The translations under genes were made by a program, and so were the position numbers. 64,000 bases of DNA from Flagellimonas zhangzhouensis (GTDB lineage: Bacteria > Bacteroidota > Bacteroidia > Flavobacteriales > Flavobacteriaceae). The stretch is from NCBI RefSeq assembly GCF_900102925.1, contig NZ_FNKI01000003.1, positions 124,001 to 188,000 of the forward strand. The letters run 5' to 3'. The notes below the pieces were generated by a model, which worked only from the letters and a program-made list of their open reading frames with translations, searched no databases and was not told the origin of the DNA. Below, piece by piece: positions 51,080-59,735 of this stretch; the stretch's first letter is position 1, and each line of letters begins with the position of its first letter.

Positions 51080-51721
51080 ATGGATGAATTGGAGCTCTTA
51101 AAAAAGGACTGGCAAAAACGGGAAGCACATCTTCCTAAATTGTCCTACGACCAAATATATAAGATGATTTGGAAGAAATCCTCCTCGATCATCAAATGGA
51201 TATTCTACATCAGTATCCTTGAATTTGTGTTTTGGGCAGGTATAAATATTGGATTCAACAGTCCAGAAACCATGGCGGAGCTCAAGGCCATGCATATCCA
51301 TAAAGTGATCATGGTGTTGAACATTATCAACTACATCATCATCCTATATTTTATCTATAAGTTTTACAAAAATTACAAGAAAATTTCCTTTACTGACTCG
51401 TCCAAAAAACTGATGAAGACCATTTTGGATGTAAAAAGAACCGTTACCCAATACGTTTGGTTCAATCTTATCATCTTCACCACCTTTTTGATCATTAACA
51501 TGTATGGCGTTTTGATCTACGGCGAAGAAGGCAAAAAAATTATTGAAGCTGCATCTCAAGATGGTGATGCCTTTGTGTTTTGGGCCATGGTCATCGGAAT
51601 ATCCATAGTATTTACAGCCGCCATCCTCTTCTTGATCTGGCTGTTCTACAAACTACTTTACGGAATTCTACTAAAAAGACTTCGGGAAAACTATAATGAA
51701 CTTAAAAAATTGGAAGTTTAA
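51080..51721 (+). CDS. Multi-pass membrane protein paired with a sigma factor
   Basis: A 213-residue protein with a polar N-terminus (about 1-33) and four helices (about 34-56, 76-94, 125-148, 165-193). In some flavobacterial annotations such proteins are labelled carotenoid monooxygenases, which I see no motif to support. Its place four bases after the sigma gene suggests a membrane-bound anti-sigma factor; this is inference. Confidence 0.65.
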   Translation: MDELELLKKDWQKREAHLPKLSYDQIYKMIWKKSSSIIKWIFYISILEFVFWAGINIGFNSPETMAELKAMHIHKVIMVLNIINYIIILYFIYKFYKNYKKISFTDSSKKLMKTILDVKRTVTQYVWFNLIIFTTFLIINMYGVLIYGEEGKKIIEAASQDGDAFVFWAMVIGISIVFTAAILFLIWLFYKLLYGILLKRLRENYNELKKLEV

Positions 51722-52530
51722 TCGCCTTTGTAGCTATATCTTCTTTTTTGGTTCTCTTCTTCGTAAGCCATCAAATCTGCTTTGGATATCACTTTTAGGA
51801 AAGATGGATGTTGCTCAATGGCATATTCCAATTTTTCCAAAATCGCATCGATGGATTCGTTATCGTAATCAATTTCCAAAGGGGTTTTAATCTGCATGGA
51901 TTGAAGAATACCCTTCTTTTTTACTCGTAATCCCTTTTTGTCGAATGAACGACGAAAGCCATCTATTACAACAGGAACCACAACAGGTTTATATTTTTTA
52001 ATAATGTGTGCCGTTCCTTTTCGCAAAGGTTTCCATGGTGTAGTGGTACCTTGTGGAAAGGTAATTACCCAACCATCGTTAAGGGCTCTCCCAATATTGG
52101 AAATATCACTGAATTTTACTTGTCGATTTACATCTTGACCACCTGCTCTCCATGTCCTTTCAATACTGATGGAACCTGCATAGGCCAAAATTTTGGTCAA
52201 CAAACTCTTTTTCATGGTTTCCTTGGCCGCCACATAATAAATATTCAATTTCGGATTCCAGAGATAGCCCAAATTTTTAATGTTGTCATCCCTGCCTTTT
52301 AAGCTGGCATTGAATACGTGGAACATGGCCACAACATCAGCAAAATAGGTTTGGTGATTGCTCACAAAGAGTACATTGGTATCGGGCAAATCACGAATAA
52401 TTTGCGATCCTTCAATCTCCAGAGTATTAAAACCCTTATACCGCTGGTGCGTCATCATACCTGCGATACGAATCAACCATCGTTTTAAAAATAAAATATG
52501 TCCAAAAGGATTTTTCTTGAACAGACCCAT
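51718..52530 (-). CDS. Lysophospholipid acyltransferase (PlsC-like)
   Basis: A 270-residue acyltransferase of phospholipid synthesis, at the inner membrane. Motif I is NHQTYFAD (NH-x4-D type), motif III FPQGTTT. The start at 52530 is chosen because the longer TTG frame (52554) would begin inside the -7 promoter box at 52552-52559. It overlaps the opposing membrane-protein gene by four bases. Confidence 0.88.
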   Translation of the reverse strand: MGLFKKNPFGHILFLKRWLIRIAGMMTHQRYKGFNTLEIEGSQIIRDLPDTNVLFVSNHQTYFADVVAMFHVFNASLKGRDDNIKNLGYLWNPKLNIYYVAAKETMKKSLLTKILAYAGSISIERTWRAGGQDVNRQVKFSDISNIGRALNDGWVITFPQGTTTPWKPLRKGTAHIIKKYKPVVVPVVIDGFRRSFDKKGLRVKKKGILQSMQIKTPLEIDYDNESIDAILEKLEYAIEQHPSFLKVISKADLMAYEEENQKRRYSYKGD

Positions 52531-52551
52531 GAATTGGCTTGTTTGATACTG

Positions 52552-52559
52552 CAAATTTA
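52552..52559 (-). promoter_or_regulatory. -7 promoter element TAAATTTG of the acyltransferase gene
   Basis: Exact TAnnTTTG on the minus strand, 21 bases ahead of the ATG at 52530, in the gap after the NUDIX gene. Confidence 0.65.
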
Positions 52560-52570
52560 CAAAAACACCG

Positions 52571-53212
52571 TTAAAGCACTTGCCGCAAAAGCTCTTTGAT
52601 TTCGCTCAACATCATTGCCGTGGCGCCCCAAACGGTATAACCATTTAATCTATAAGCAGGTACATCTATATTTTTCGCGTAGGAAGTGGTCAAATTTTCC
52701 TCGATATGGTTCGAATCGTCCAAAAAATCGCTCAAAAATACCTCTACCAACTGTTCCACTTCACTTTCCTGAAGTACAAATGGTTGTGGTGAGGGATAAA
52801 TTCCGATATAAGGCTGCACTAAAAAATTACTGGGCGGAATATACACTTCGCTCAATTCTTTAATTACCTCAACTCCTGAAGGGGGCACCCCAACTTCCTC
52901 ATGGGTTTCCCGTAAAGCAGTTTCCAATAGGGTTTTGTCAATCCGCTCTTCCTTACCGCCAGGAAATCCAATTTGGTTCGAATGCACCCCTGGATAGGTC
53001 TTGCGTAAAATCAACAATAACTTGGTTTGCAATTCTTCATCAGGAAAAAACAAGGCCATTACTCCTGCACGTCTGGGGTTGGCATCTCGAACTTTATTTC
53101 GCTTCAACCACTCAATTCGCAGTTGAGGAGACATTTTATAATGCGAATCCTCTCCGGGAAGAGGGAGATTTTTTAATTTTAGAGCAAGTTGACAAAATTC
53201 ATTAAAATCCAT
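52571..53212 (-). CDS. NUDIX hydrolase, CoA pyrophosphatase type
   Basis: A 213-residue NUDIX protein. The box reads GGKEERIDKTLLETALRE plus THEEVG, and the preceding LRKTYPGVHSNQIGFPGG matches the UPF0035 signature of CoA pyrophosphatases, which split CoA into phosphopantetheine and 3',5'-ADP. The start MDFNEF at 53212 fits homologues; a longer frame runs into the divergent gene. The ATG overlaps the cyclophilin ATG on the opposite strand by two bases. Confidence 0.9.
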   Translation of the reverse strand: MDFNEFCQLALKLKNLPLPGEDSHYKMSPQLRIEWLKRNKVRDANPRRAGVMALFFPDEELQTKLLLILRKTYPGVHSNQIGFPGGKEERIDKTLLETALRETHEEVGVPPSGVEVIKELSEVYIPPSNFLVQPYIGIYPSPQPFVLQESEVEQLVEVFLSDFLDDSNHIEENLTTSYAKNIDVPAYRLNGYTVWGATAMMLSEIKELLRQVL

Positions 53213-53939
53213 GCTGTTGAAACAATCGGCTTTTATCTCAAGTTTATTTCTATTTCTAATTATCTCCTGCGGAGAATCTCCTAAAAAAAGTACAGACAAA
53301 GTTCAGGAAAATATTGCAAAAACAGATACTGTTGCCGAGAGTGTAGTTGATACCACCTCAATTGAAAAGGAAGTTGAAGAAGAGGAACCCTTTGAGTTGA
53401 CGGAAGAAAATGCCATTGATTTCTTTTTTGATTATGCCAAAACGCTTAAAGCAAACAAAGTAAAACTCACGACCACCCTCGGAAGTTTTACCATTGAACT
53501 TTATGACAATGTACCTTATCATAAAGCTAATTTTATCTATTTGGCACGTCAGAAATATTTTGACAGCACTCAATTTCATAGGGTTGTGAAAGATTTCATT
53601 ATTCAAGGTGGTAACTCCGATGATAAGCGAACCGCACAAAAACGTTCTAAAATAGGGCGTTATTTATTGCCGCCAGATACTCGAAAAGGCCATAAACACC
53701 ATCGAGGCACCATTTCTATGCCCAGTAGTGAAAGGGATAATCCGCATAAACTCGCCTCTCCTTATGAATTCTTTATTGTGGTGACCAAACCTGGCAGCTA
53801 TCACTTGGATGGTTCGTATACCCCTTTTGGTCGTGTGATCGAAGGAATGGACATTGTGGATAAAATCAACAACGTACCAGTGGGGGATGGAGATTGGCCG
53901 TGGCAAAGTGTTTATATTCTTACCGCTGAAGTGCTATAG
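53211..53939 (+). CDS. Peptidylprolyl isomerase lipoprotein, cyclophilin type
   Basis: A 242-residue lipoprotein with lipobox LIISC (Cys 20), an acidic linker (about 25-70) and a cyclophilin domain (about 82-240) with FHRVVKDFIIQGG and YTPFGRVIEGMD. It helps proline isomerisation in the periplasm. Its start codon overlaps that of the divergent NUDIX gene, so its promoter must lie within the NUDIX coding region. A nine-base palindrome begins right after its stop. Confidence 0.92.
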   Translation: MLLKQSAFISSLFLFLIISCGESPKKSTDKVQENIAKTDTVAESVVDTTSIEKEVEEEEPFELTEENAIDFFFDYAKTLKANKVKLTTTLGSFTIELYDNVPYHKANFIYLARQKYFDSTQFHRVVKDFIIQGGNSDDKRTAQKRSKIGRYLLPPDTRKGHKHHRGTISMPSSERDNPHKLASPYEFFIVVTKPGSYHLDGSYTPFGRVIEGMDIVDKINNVPVGDGDWPWQSVYILTAEVL

Positions 53940-53968
53940 GTAAACTAAAAAAATATAAATTAGTTTAC
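53940..53968. repeat. Palindrome ahead of the dienelactone hydrolase gene
   Basis: GTAAACTAA and TTAGTTTAC, perfect nine-base arms (the outer eight at 53940-53947 and 53961-53968) with an AT-rich centre. It lies 22 bases ahead of the ATG at 53991. An operator is more likely than a terminator since no T-run follows. Confidence 0.45.
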
Positions 53969-53990
53969 ACGATTTAACAACTCACTCGAC

Positions 53991-54716
53991 ATGATTAAAA
54001 CTCAAGATTTCATCTATGAAGGCGATGGAAAAACCTACCAAGGGGTACTCGCTTTTGATGACAGCCACACAGAGAAACGGCCAGCCGTTATGGTGTCCCA
54101 CACTTGGTCGGGACAATCACAATTTGAAACCGACAAAGCCATAGCATTGGCAGAACAAGGCTACTTGGCCCTAGCCATTGATGTATATGGAAAAGGGAAA
54201 AGAGCCAAAGATGCCACGGAAGCCGAAGAACTTATGATGGAATTGCAAAATGACCGTCAAGAATTGCTCAACCGTCTCCTCCTATCCTTGAACGCCATTA
54301 AAAAACATGAGCTTGCCGATGCTGCCAAAATCGGAATTATTGGCTTTTGTTTTGGTGGAAAATGCGCATTGGATCTAGCACGCTCGGGAGTAGCCATTAA
54401 AGCTTCCGTATGTTTCCACGGTATTTTTGACCCACCTGGATTGGAGCAAGAGGAAGAAGTGGATATAAAAGCCAAAATTTTGGTACTCCATGGTTGGGAA
54501 GACCCTTTTGCTTTTCCAAAAGACATAGCAGCATTAGGTTATGAGTTAACCGAACGAAATGCCATTTGGGAAATTGATGTTTTTGGACACACGGGCCACG
54601 CCTTTACCAATCCGAATGCCAATGCACCAGACGATGGTATGATGTACAATCCATTGGCCACCGACCGTTCATGGCTTAGAATGTCAAACTTTTTTGAAGA
54701 GGTTTTTGCCGATTAA
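53991..54716 (+). CDS. Dienelactone hydrolase family protein
   Basis: A 241-residue alpha/beta hydrolase. The triad is C in GFCFGG (about 123), D in HGWEDPF (about 174) and H in GHAFTNP (about 206). No signal peptide. The family includes carboxymethylenebutenolidase, but no catechol pathway genes are nearby, so the substrate is open. Its 3' end overlaps the opposing DoxX gene by 33 bases. Confidence 0.88.
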   Translation: MIKTQDFIYEGDGKTYQGVLAFDDSHTEKRPAVMVSHTWSGQSQFETDKAIALAEQGYLALAIDVYGKGKRAKDATEAEELMMELQNDRQELLNRLLLSLNAIKKHELADAAKIGIIGFCFGGKCALDLARSGVAIKASVCFHGIFDPPGLEQEEEVDIKAKILVLHGWEDPFAFPKDIAALGYELTERNAIWEIDVFGHTGHAFTNPNANAPDDGMMYNPLATDRSWLRMSNFFEEVFAD

Positions 54717-55175
54717 CACTCGCAACGGCAGACTTTCCTTTTCGTCACTTGACGTTTCAAAAGCATCTTCTGTCACCCTTTTTCTTTCATAAATAGAAAC
54801 AAGGGCAGCTATGATTATGAGATTTTTGAAGATGTACTGACCTACCAAGCTCAGGCCAAATGCCACTTGTGTAAATACTTGATCTGGAAAGAAAAATAAG
54901 GGTGTGAAGGTCAACACCATATGAACCAGAGCAGCCATGATTGCATATCTTCGAAACAGGCCCAAAACCAAGAGAATCCCAAGACCGACTTCCCAAACCG
55001 CCAATAAAAATAAGGCCACATCATCGGCCATAAAGCCAAATGTAAGTTGATGTATGGTGTTTTTGGCCAAATCTTCGGCTGGACTTAAGTGTGGAATAAA
55101 TTTTAAGGCCCCAAACCATAGGTAAACAAGACCTATAGCTATGGAAATCAGTTGGTTTTTGAGGTTTTGTTTCAT
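54684..55175 (-). CDS. DoxX family membrane protein
   Basis: A 163-residue protein with four helices (about 8-25, 50-72, 76-95, 105-125) and the DoxX-like FGALKFIPHL phrase after helix 1. Polar C-terminal tail of about 35 residues, most of whose coding sequence overlaps the dienelactone hydrolase gene. Precise function unknown. It starts 12 bases after the outer-membrane protein gene, probably in one transcript. Confidence 0.83.
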   Translation of the reverse strand: MKQNLKNQLISIAIGLVYLWFGALKFIPHLSPAEDLAKNTIHQLTFGFMADDVALFLLAVWEVGLGILLVLGLFRRYAIMAALVHMVLTFTPLFFFPDQVFTQVAFGLSLVGQYIFKNLIIIAALVSIYERKRVTEDAFETSSDEKESLPLRVLIGKNLFKKV

Positions 55176-55187
55176 TGTATACGCGTT

Positions 55188-56333
55188 TTAACTTTTGAAC
55201 TCGTTCATTAATTCTGGATCTACCTTTACTTTTTTATTCGAAAAGCGATAGGAAACCCCCACATTGATCAAATAATCTGCAAAGGCTGCATCACCATTTC
55301 TAGGATTACCAGTCAATTCTTCAGTTTGTTTGTCGGTAACACTTTGCGGACGTTCTCTTCGAACGGCAAAAGGCACATTCACATTCAAACTGAAATTATC
55401 TTTCATAAATGCTATCCCTGGATCAATGGACACCACATTTCCTGGTCTTCGGAACCCTTCATTACCCCCAATCAAATCTTTCACAGGCACACCTTCATAG
55501 CGAGCTCCCAAGGATGTAGAAATGGTATTGGACAACATTAAACTTGCACCTGCTCTTACCGAAAATTGGTCTGGCACGGCCATTATGGCTTCATTTTGTA
55601 GAATCGGACTCAAGGTTTCACGGAATGTGCGGGTTCCGTTAGTTTCTCTTGGGTTGATCAAGTAAAAACCGCCTCCGTAAGCGAAAAGTTTTTCAGCAAT
55701 CTTTTGATAAAACTGAAAATCGACAGTGACACCAAAACCACCATCCCCAGGTTGAATACTTTGATCTACGGGACGTACTTGTGGACTTCCTTCTGGTCCT
55801 ACGTTGTAAAAAATATCAGAAGCATTATAGTTTCCAGTGGGTAATTTAAAACCCAATCCTACCGCAATATTTCCGTTTTGATTTTTTTCAAGATCCAATA
55901 ACCAGTAGCCCACTCCTACTCGGATATCGGCCAAACCTCTGGAAAAGGTTATATTACGTTCATCTCTTCCGTGTTCGTATAAAGATGAACGGGTATTGAT
56001 CACTGTCGGAATGGTAATGCTGGTATAAAACCTATCCGTGATTCCATAGGTTAAAAAGAAATCCCATGAATGTGAATGATTGATTACTTCTGAACCATTG
56101 GCTACGCGATCTGGTTCTTCCTCTGTTCCCCTAAAATGACGGAACGATTTAAAATAGCGGTAATTGGTTCCTATTTGAATGTCGCCTGGACCCAACAAAT
56201 TGTTTTCCAACGTATTCCCCACACATGAAGAGAAATGACGGATAGCCACACAGCCCTGTGCCTTAGCTGAGTGGAGGCCTAAAAATGAGGCAATAATGCA
56301 TAGTGTAATAATTAGTGTTTTTGTTTTTTTCAT
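55188..56333 (-). CDS. Outer-membrane transporter-like beta-barrel protein
   Basis: A 381-residue protein with a signal peptide (cleavage after SAKAQ, about 26) and repeated amphipathic strands such as TYGITDRFYTSITIP, ADIRVGVGYWLLD and NIAVGLGFKLPTG, as in Phenol_MetA_deg-like barrels. Start taken as the ATG at 56333, which gives the signal peptide MKKTKTLIITLC; a frame start at 56360 is upstream. It may be coexpressed with the DoxX gene. Confidence 0.75.
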   Translation of the reverse strand: MKKTKTLIITLCIIASFLGLHSAKAQGCVAIRHFSSCVGNTLENNLLGPGDIQIGTNYRYFKSFRHFRGTEEEPDRVANGSEVINHSHSWDFFLTYGITDRFYTSITIPTVINTRSSLYEHGRDERNITFSRGLADIRVGVGYWLLDLEKNQNGNIAVGLGFKLPTGNYNASDIFYNVGPEGSPQVRPVDQSIQPGDGGFGVTVDFQFYQKIAEKLFAYGGGFYLINPRETNGTRTFRETLSPILQNEAIMAVPDQFSVRAGASLMLSNTISTSLGARYEGVPVKDLIGGNEGFRRPGNVVSIDPGIAFMKDNFSLNVNVPFAVRRERPQSVTDKQTEELTGNPRNGDAAFADYLINVGVSYRFSNKKVKVDPELMNEFKS

Positions 56334-56527
56334 TCGGCTTAGTTGATTGATTTGTGCCAAAACCCTGATTAAAAGGGCATTTGCAAAATTGTTTTGTTTT
56401 GTTCAAAGCCAAAATAGACCTATCCAAGCCTGAGAAAAGCTAATGGAAGTGTAAAAAACATTAAGAAAGGGTTAAGGGCCTTAATCAAGCATTAACCATA
56501 GGTGATAAAAGCATAATGATAGGGATG

Positions 56528-57139
56528 TTAATCCTTGGAACTATAAATATTGGGCAAGCGTACATCAAACTTTACCGCAACCAACCTTAGGGCAATCACC
56601 ACCAAAATTGCGGCGATATAGGCATAGGTTTCCTTTATGGGTAATTGAATTAGCAAAAAGTAACTGGCACCACCTAAAATGCAGGCGGTAGCATAAATTT
56701 CCTTTCTAAAAATAACAGGGATTTCATTGCAGAGAATATCACGAATCACTCCACCAAAACAGGCCGTCATGGTACCCAAAAATATACACATAATGGGCAA
56801 AAGTTCTGCTGCCAAACCTTTTTCCACTCCTACCATGGTGTATAATCCAATCCCGATGGTGTCAAACAAAAACAACGATTTTCGAAGGTATTTGAGCTTG
56901 TTCACAAAGATGATGGCAAAAACCACCGAAATAAAAATAGTAATTACATAGGTTAGGTCTTGCATCCAACCCACTGGAGTATTTCCGATGAGCAAATCCC
57001 GTAAGGTTCCTCCACCAATGGCTGTCACAAATGCAATGATGAGAACGCCAAAAAGGTCCAACCGTTTTTCCATGGCGACCAAAACCCCAGAAATGGCAAA
57101 GGCCACAGTTCCCAATATATCTATAGTTTGATATAGCAT
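56528..57139 (-). CDS. Trimeric intracellular cation channel family protein (TRIC)
   Basis: A 203-residue membrane protein with seven helices in two related halves, each with a conserved turn: GGGTLRDLLIGNTP (about 42-55) and FGGVIRDILCNEIP (about 128-141). Bacterial TRIC proteins form trimeric cation channels. It begins two bases after the RDD gene stop. Confidence 0.92.
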   Translation of the reverse strand: MLYQTIDILGTVAFAISGVLVAMEKRLDLFGVLIIAFVTAIGGGTLRDLLIGNTPVGWMQDLTYVITIFISVVFAIIFVNKLKYLRKSLFLFDTIGIGLYTMVGVEKGLAAELLPIMCIFLGTMTACFGGVIRDILCNEIPVIFRKEIYATACILGGASYFLLIQLPIKETYAYIAAILVVIALRLVAVKFDVRLPNIYSSKD

Positions 57140-57141
57140 CC

Positions 57142-57858
57142 TTACATCTTTTGGGTATAGTAGTTATAATCCTTGATTACCACATCCACAAATTCGATGG
57201 GTTTCATTTCGGTTTGGATTCCTGTTACTTCTTTGATCCGATTGTCCAAAGAAACAATTATGTTGTGGTTGCCATTCAACTTGGCGCCATCATATAATTC
57301 TTTAATGGTCTGAATTTCTCGATCTTTAAAAACAGTAACCTGAGAAAATGTAGGTTGATAGTCTTCAGGCAAATCTCGAAGTAAAGTATCATGTAGAGAA
57401 ATTCGTTTCTTTTCACTGATCACTGTGGTGCCTGCAGCAATATCACCAAGACGTTGACCTTTACCTCTCAATAAAATTGTTAAAACAGCTCCACCACCAG
57501 AAGTCACTGTCACATCAATGATTCGAAGTGCCCATCGTACGAAATAATTCGCAAAGTTGGGTTTGGAACCATCGAGTTTCACCACACGAAGTGACATTGC
57601 CCCCTTGCCTATCGTTTTTCCGTTCATCAAGGTTTCAAACAATAAATAATAGAGAAAAGCTGGGATGGAAAGAATCAAATAAAATGCCCATTGATCTTCA
57701 AATTCAATATCCAAAGAAGCCAAAAAAACAAAAACCAAAATGGTATAGACCACGATTACAAAACTATCGATGATATAGGCCAACATACGCTCACCCAAAT
57801 TGGAGGTGTTTTGTTGTATGGTTATATTTTGGGCCGTTTCTATTTGAAATTGTTCCAT
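57142..57858 (-). CDS. RDD family membrane protein
   Basis: A 238-residue protein with an RDD domain (about 20-135): ERMLAYIIDSFVI at helix 1, GKTIGKGAMSLRVVK between helices, and RWALRIID before helix 3. The last 90 residues are polar and cytoplasmic. Divergent from the SpoIIM gene only 34 bases away, an arrangement often seen with the envelope cluster to its right. Confidence 0.88.
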   Translation of the reverse strand: MEQFQIETAQNITIQQNTSNLGERMLAYIIDSFVIVVYTILVFVFLASLDIEFEDQWAFYLILSIPAFLYYLLFETLMNGKTIGKGAMSLRVVKLDGSKPNFANYFVRWALRIIDVTVTSGGGAVLTILLRGKGQRLGDIAAGTTVISEKKRISLHDTLLRDLPEDYQPTFSQVTVFKDREIQTIKELYDGAKLNGNHNIIVSLDNRIKEVTGIQTEMKPIEFVDVVIKDYNYYTQKM

Positions 57859-57892
57859 ATTTTAGTTTCTTTACTTACAAACTAACCAGTTA

Positions 57893-58873
57893 ATGCGAGA
57901 GGCCGCTTTTGTAAAGCAAAATAAGGATAAATGGGCCGCTTTTGAAAATGCCCTGAACAATAAAGGACGACTTCATCCTGACAAGCTTTCGGATTTATAC
58001 ATTGAGATTACCGATCACCTCAGTTACGCCAAAACCTTTTATCCCAATAGCAACACACAGTTATACCTGAATTCGCTAGCCTCACAAGCGCATCAAAAAA
58101 TATATAAGACCAAACGAGAATCCAAGAACCGTATTGTTCATTTTTGGAAAACTGAATTCCCTTTAATGTTCTCCCAACATCACCGCGAATTATTGATTGC
58201 ATTCTTGGTCTTTGCCTTTTTTACAACCGTGGGCGCATTTTCAGCTGCCAATGAAGGGGATTTTGTCCGTTCCATTTTAGGCAATGGGTATGTGAACATG
58301 ACTTTGGAGAATATTGAAAATGGAGACCCAATGGCCGTTTATAAAAAACAAGGGGCATTTAATATGTTTTTGGGCATCACCATCAACAATATCAAAGTTG
58401 CGGTCTATGCCTTTTCATTTGGAATATTTTTAGGGATTGGGACTTTAATGGTGTTGCTCCAAAATGGGATTATGTTGGGCAGTTTTCAATACTTTTTCTA
58501 CGATAAAGGACTACTTTGGGAATCGGCCCGCACCATTTGGATCCATGGTACCATTGAAGTTTCCGTAATCATTATTGCGGGTTGTGCTGGACTTGTATTG
58601 GCCAATGGTATTCTTTTCCCAGGCACCTATACCCGATTGGAATCTTTTAAAAGAGGAGTTAAAAACGGATTGAAAATTATGGTAAGTACCATCCCCTTTT
58701 TCATAATTGCGGGATTTTTGGAAGGTTTTGTGACCCGACATACCGAAATGCCCGATTGGCTGGCAATTTTAATTATAACCGCCTCGTTAAGCCTTATAGT
58801 ATTCTATTACATTTTGTACCCATACCAAATCAAAAGAAAAACAGCTTATGCAAACACCACAGACCTATATTGA
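57893..58873 (+). CDS. Stage II sporulation protein M family membrane protein
   Basis: A 326-residue SpoIIM-family protein with a polar N-terminus (about 1-95) and about six helices. The order RDD, SpoIIM, DUF, DUF4129, DUF4350, MoxR, DUF58 is typical of Bacteroidota; the organism itself is not a spore former, so the name reflects the family only. Its 3' end overlaps the next gene by 26 bases. Confidence 0.87.
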   Translation: MREAAFVKQNKDKWAAFENALNNKGRLHPDKLSDLYIEITDHLSYAKTFYPNSNTQLYLNSLASQAHQKIYKTKRESKNRIVHFWKTEFPLMFSQHHRELLIAFLVFAFFTTVGAFSAANEGDFVRSILGNGYVNMTLENIENGDPMAVYKKQGAFNMFLGITINNIKVAVYAFSFGIFLGIGTLMVLLQNGIMLGSFQYFFYDKGLLWESARTIWIHGTIEVSVIIIAGCAGLVLANGILFPGTYTRLESFKRGVKNGLKIMVSTIPFFIIAGFLEGFVTRHTEMPDWLAILIITASLSLIVFYYILYPYQIKRKTAYANTTDLY

Positions 58874-59735
58874 GTTTAAAAAACAACGTGAATTAGGGGA
58901 AATTCTCTCCGACACTTTTGGGTTTATTCGCAACCAATTCAAACCTTTTTTCGGCACTATCCTCAAAATAGTTGGGCCGTACATTGTGGTAATGTTGATT
59001 GCCATGGGTTTTTATATGTACACAGTAGGCGACATTTTTAATGTTGCTACCGTTTATAACACCGTACCTGATCTTTCACCAATTATAATGATTTTGGCCA
59101 TAGTAGTGCTCATGTTCAGTTCAATTGCCGCTTACGTTTTGGCGCAGGGAACGGTGCTTCATTACATAAAATCCTATATCGCCAATAATGGTGTTGCCAA
59201 TTATGATGACGTGCACAAAGAAGTGTATCGTTCCTTTTGGTCCTTGATCGGGTTGGGCATTTTGGTTGGATTATCTGTGTTTGTGGGGATGCTATTTTGT
59301 TTCATTCCTGGAATATATTTAGCTGTGCCGCTTTCAATTTCGTTTGCTATTCTGGTCTTTCTAAAGAAAGATGTAATGGAATCTTACAATTATAGTTTCA
59401 CGCTCATCAAGGAAAACTGGTGGATAACCTTTGCTACACTACTTATAATTTACATTATTGTCGCTGTTGCCTCCTATGCCTTTAGTCTACCTTCGGTTGT
59501 TTATATGTGGATTAAAATGGGCATATTTTCTGGGGAAATGGATGCTGAAACTTTCAATTTGTTCAATGACCCAGTGTATTTGATTTTGAATGTGATCAGC
59601 ACATTGATTCAATTTTTAATGAATATCATCCTGTTGGTTTCAACCGCATTTATATTTTTTAACCTTAACGAAAAGAAAAACTTTACAGGTACCTTTGAAA
59701 GAATCGACAACTTGGGGAAATCTTCAGAGGATTAA
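58848..59735 (+). CDS. Membrane protein of the SpoIIM-MoxR cluster
   Basis: A 295-residue inner-membrane protein with about six helices and an amphipathic start (ELGEILSDTFGFIRNQFKPFF, in two parts at about 16-36), a form seen in DUF975-like or glycerophosphodiester phosphodiesterase membrane-domain proteins. The family is not certain. It shares one base with the DUF4129 start. Confidence 0.75.
   Translation: MQTPQTYIEFKKQRELGEILSDTFGFIRNQFKPFFGTILKIVGPYIVVMLIAMGFYMYTVGDIFNVATVYNTVPDLSPIIMILAIVVLMFSSIAAYVLAQGTVLHYIKSYIANNGVANYDDVHKEVYRSFWSLIGLGILVGLSVFVGMLFCFIPGIYLAVPLSISFAILVFLKKDVMESYNYSFTLIKENWWITFATLLIIYIIVAVASYAFSLPSVVYMWIKMGIFSGEMDAETFNLFNDPVYLILNVISTLIQFLMNIILLVSTAFIFFNLNEKKNFTGTFERIDNLGKSSED

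Noticed and set aside
51080-51721. Carotenoid monooxygenase label for the membrane protein after the sigma factor
   Set aside because: No iron-binding His pattern or beta-propeller; only four hydrophobic helices are visible.
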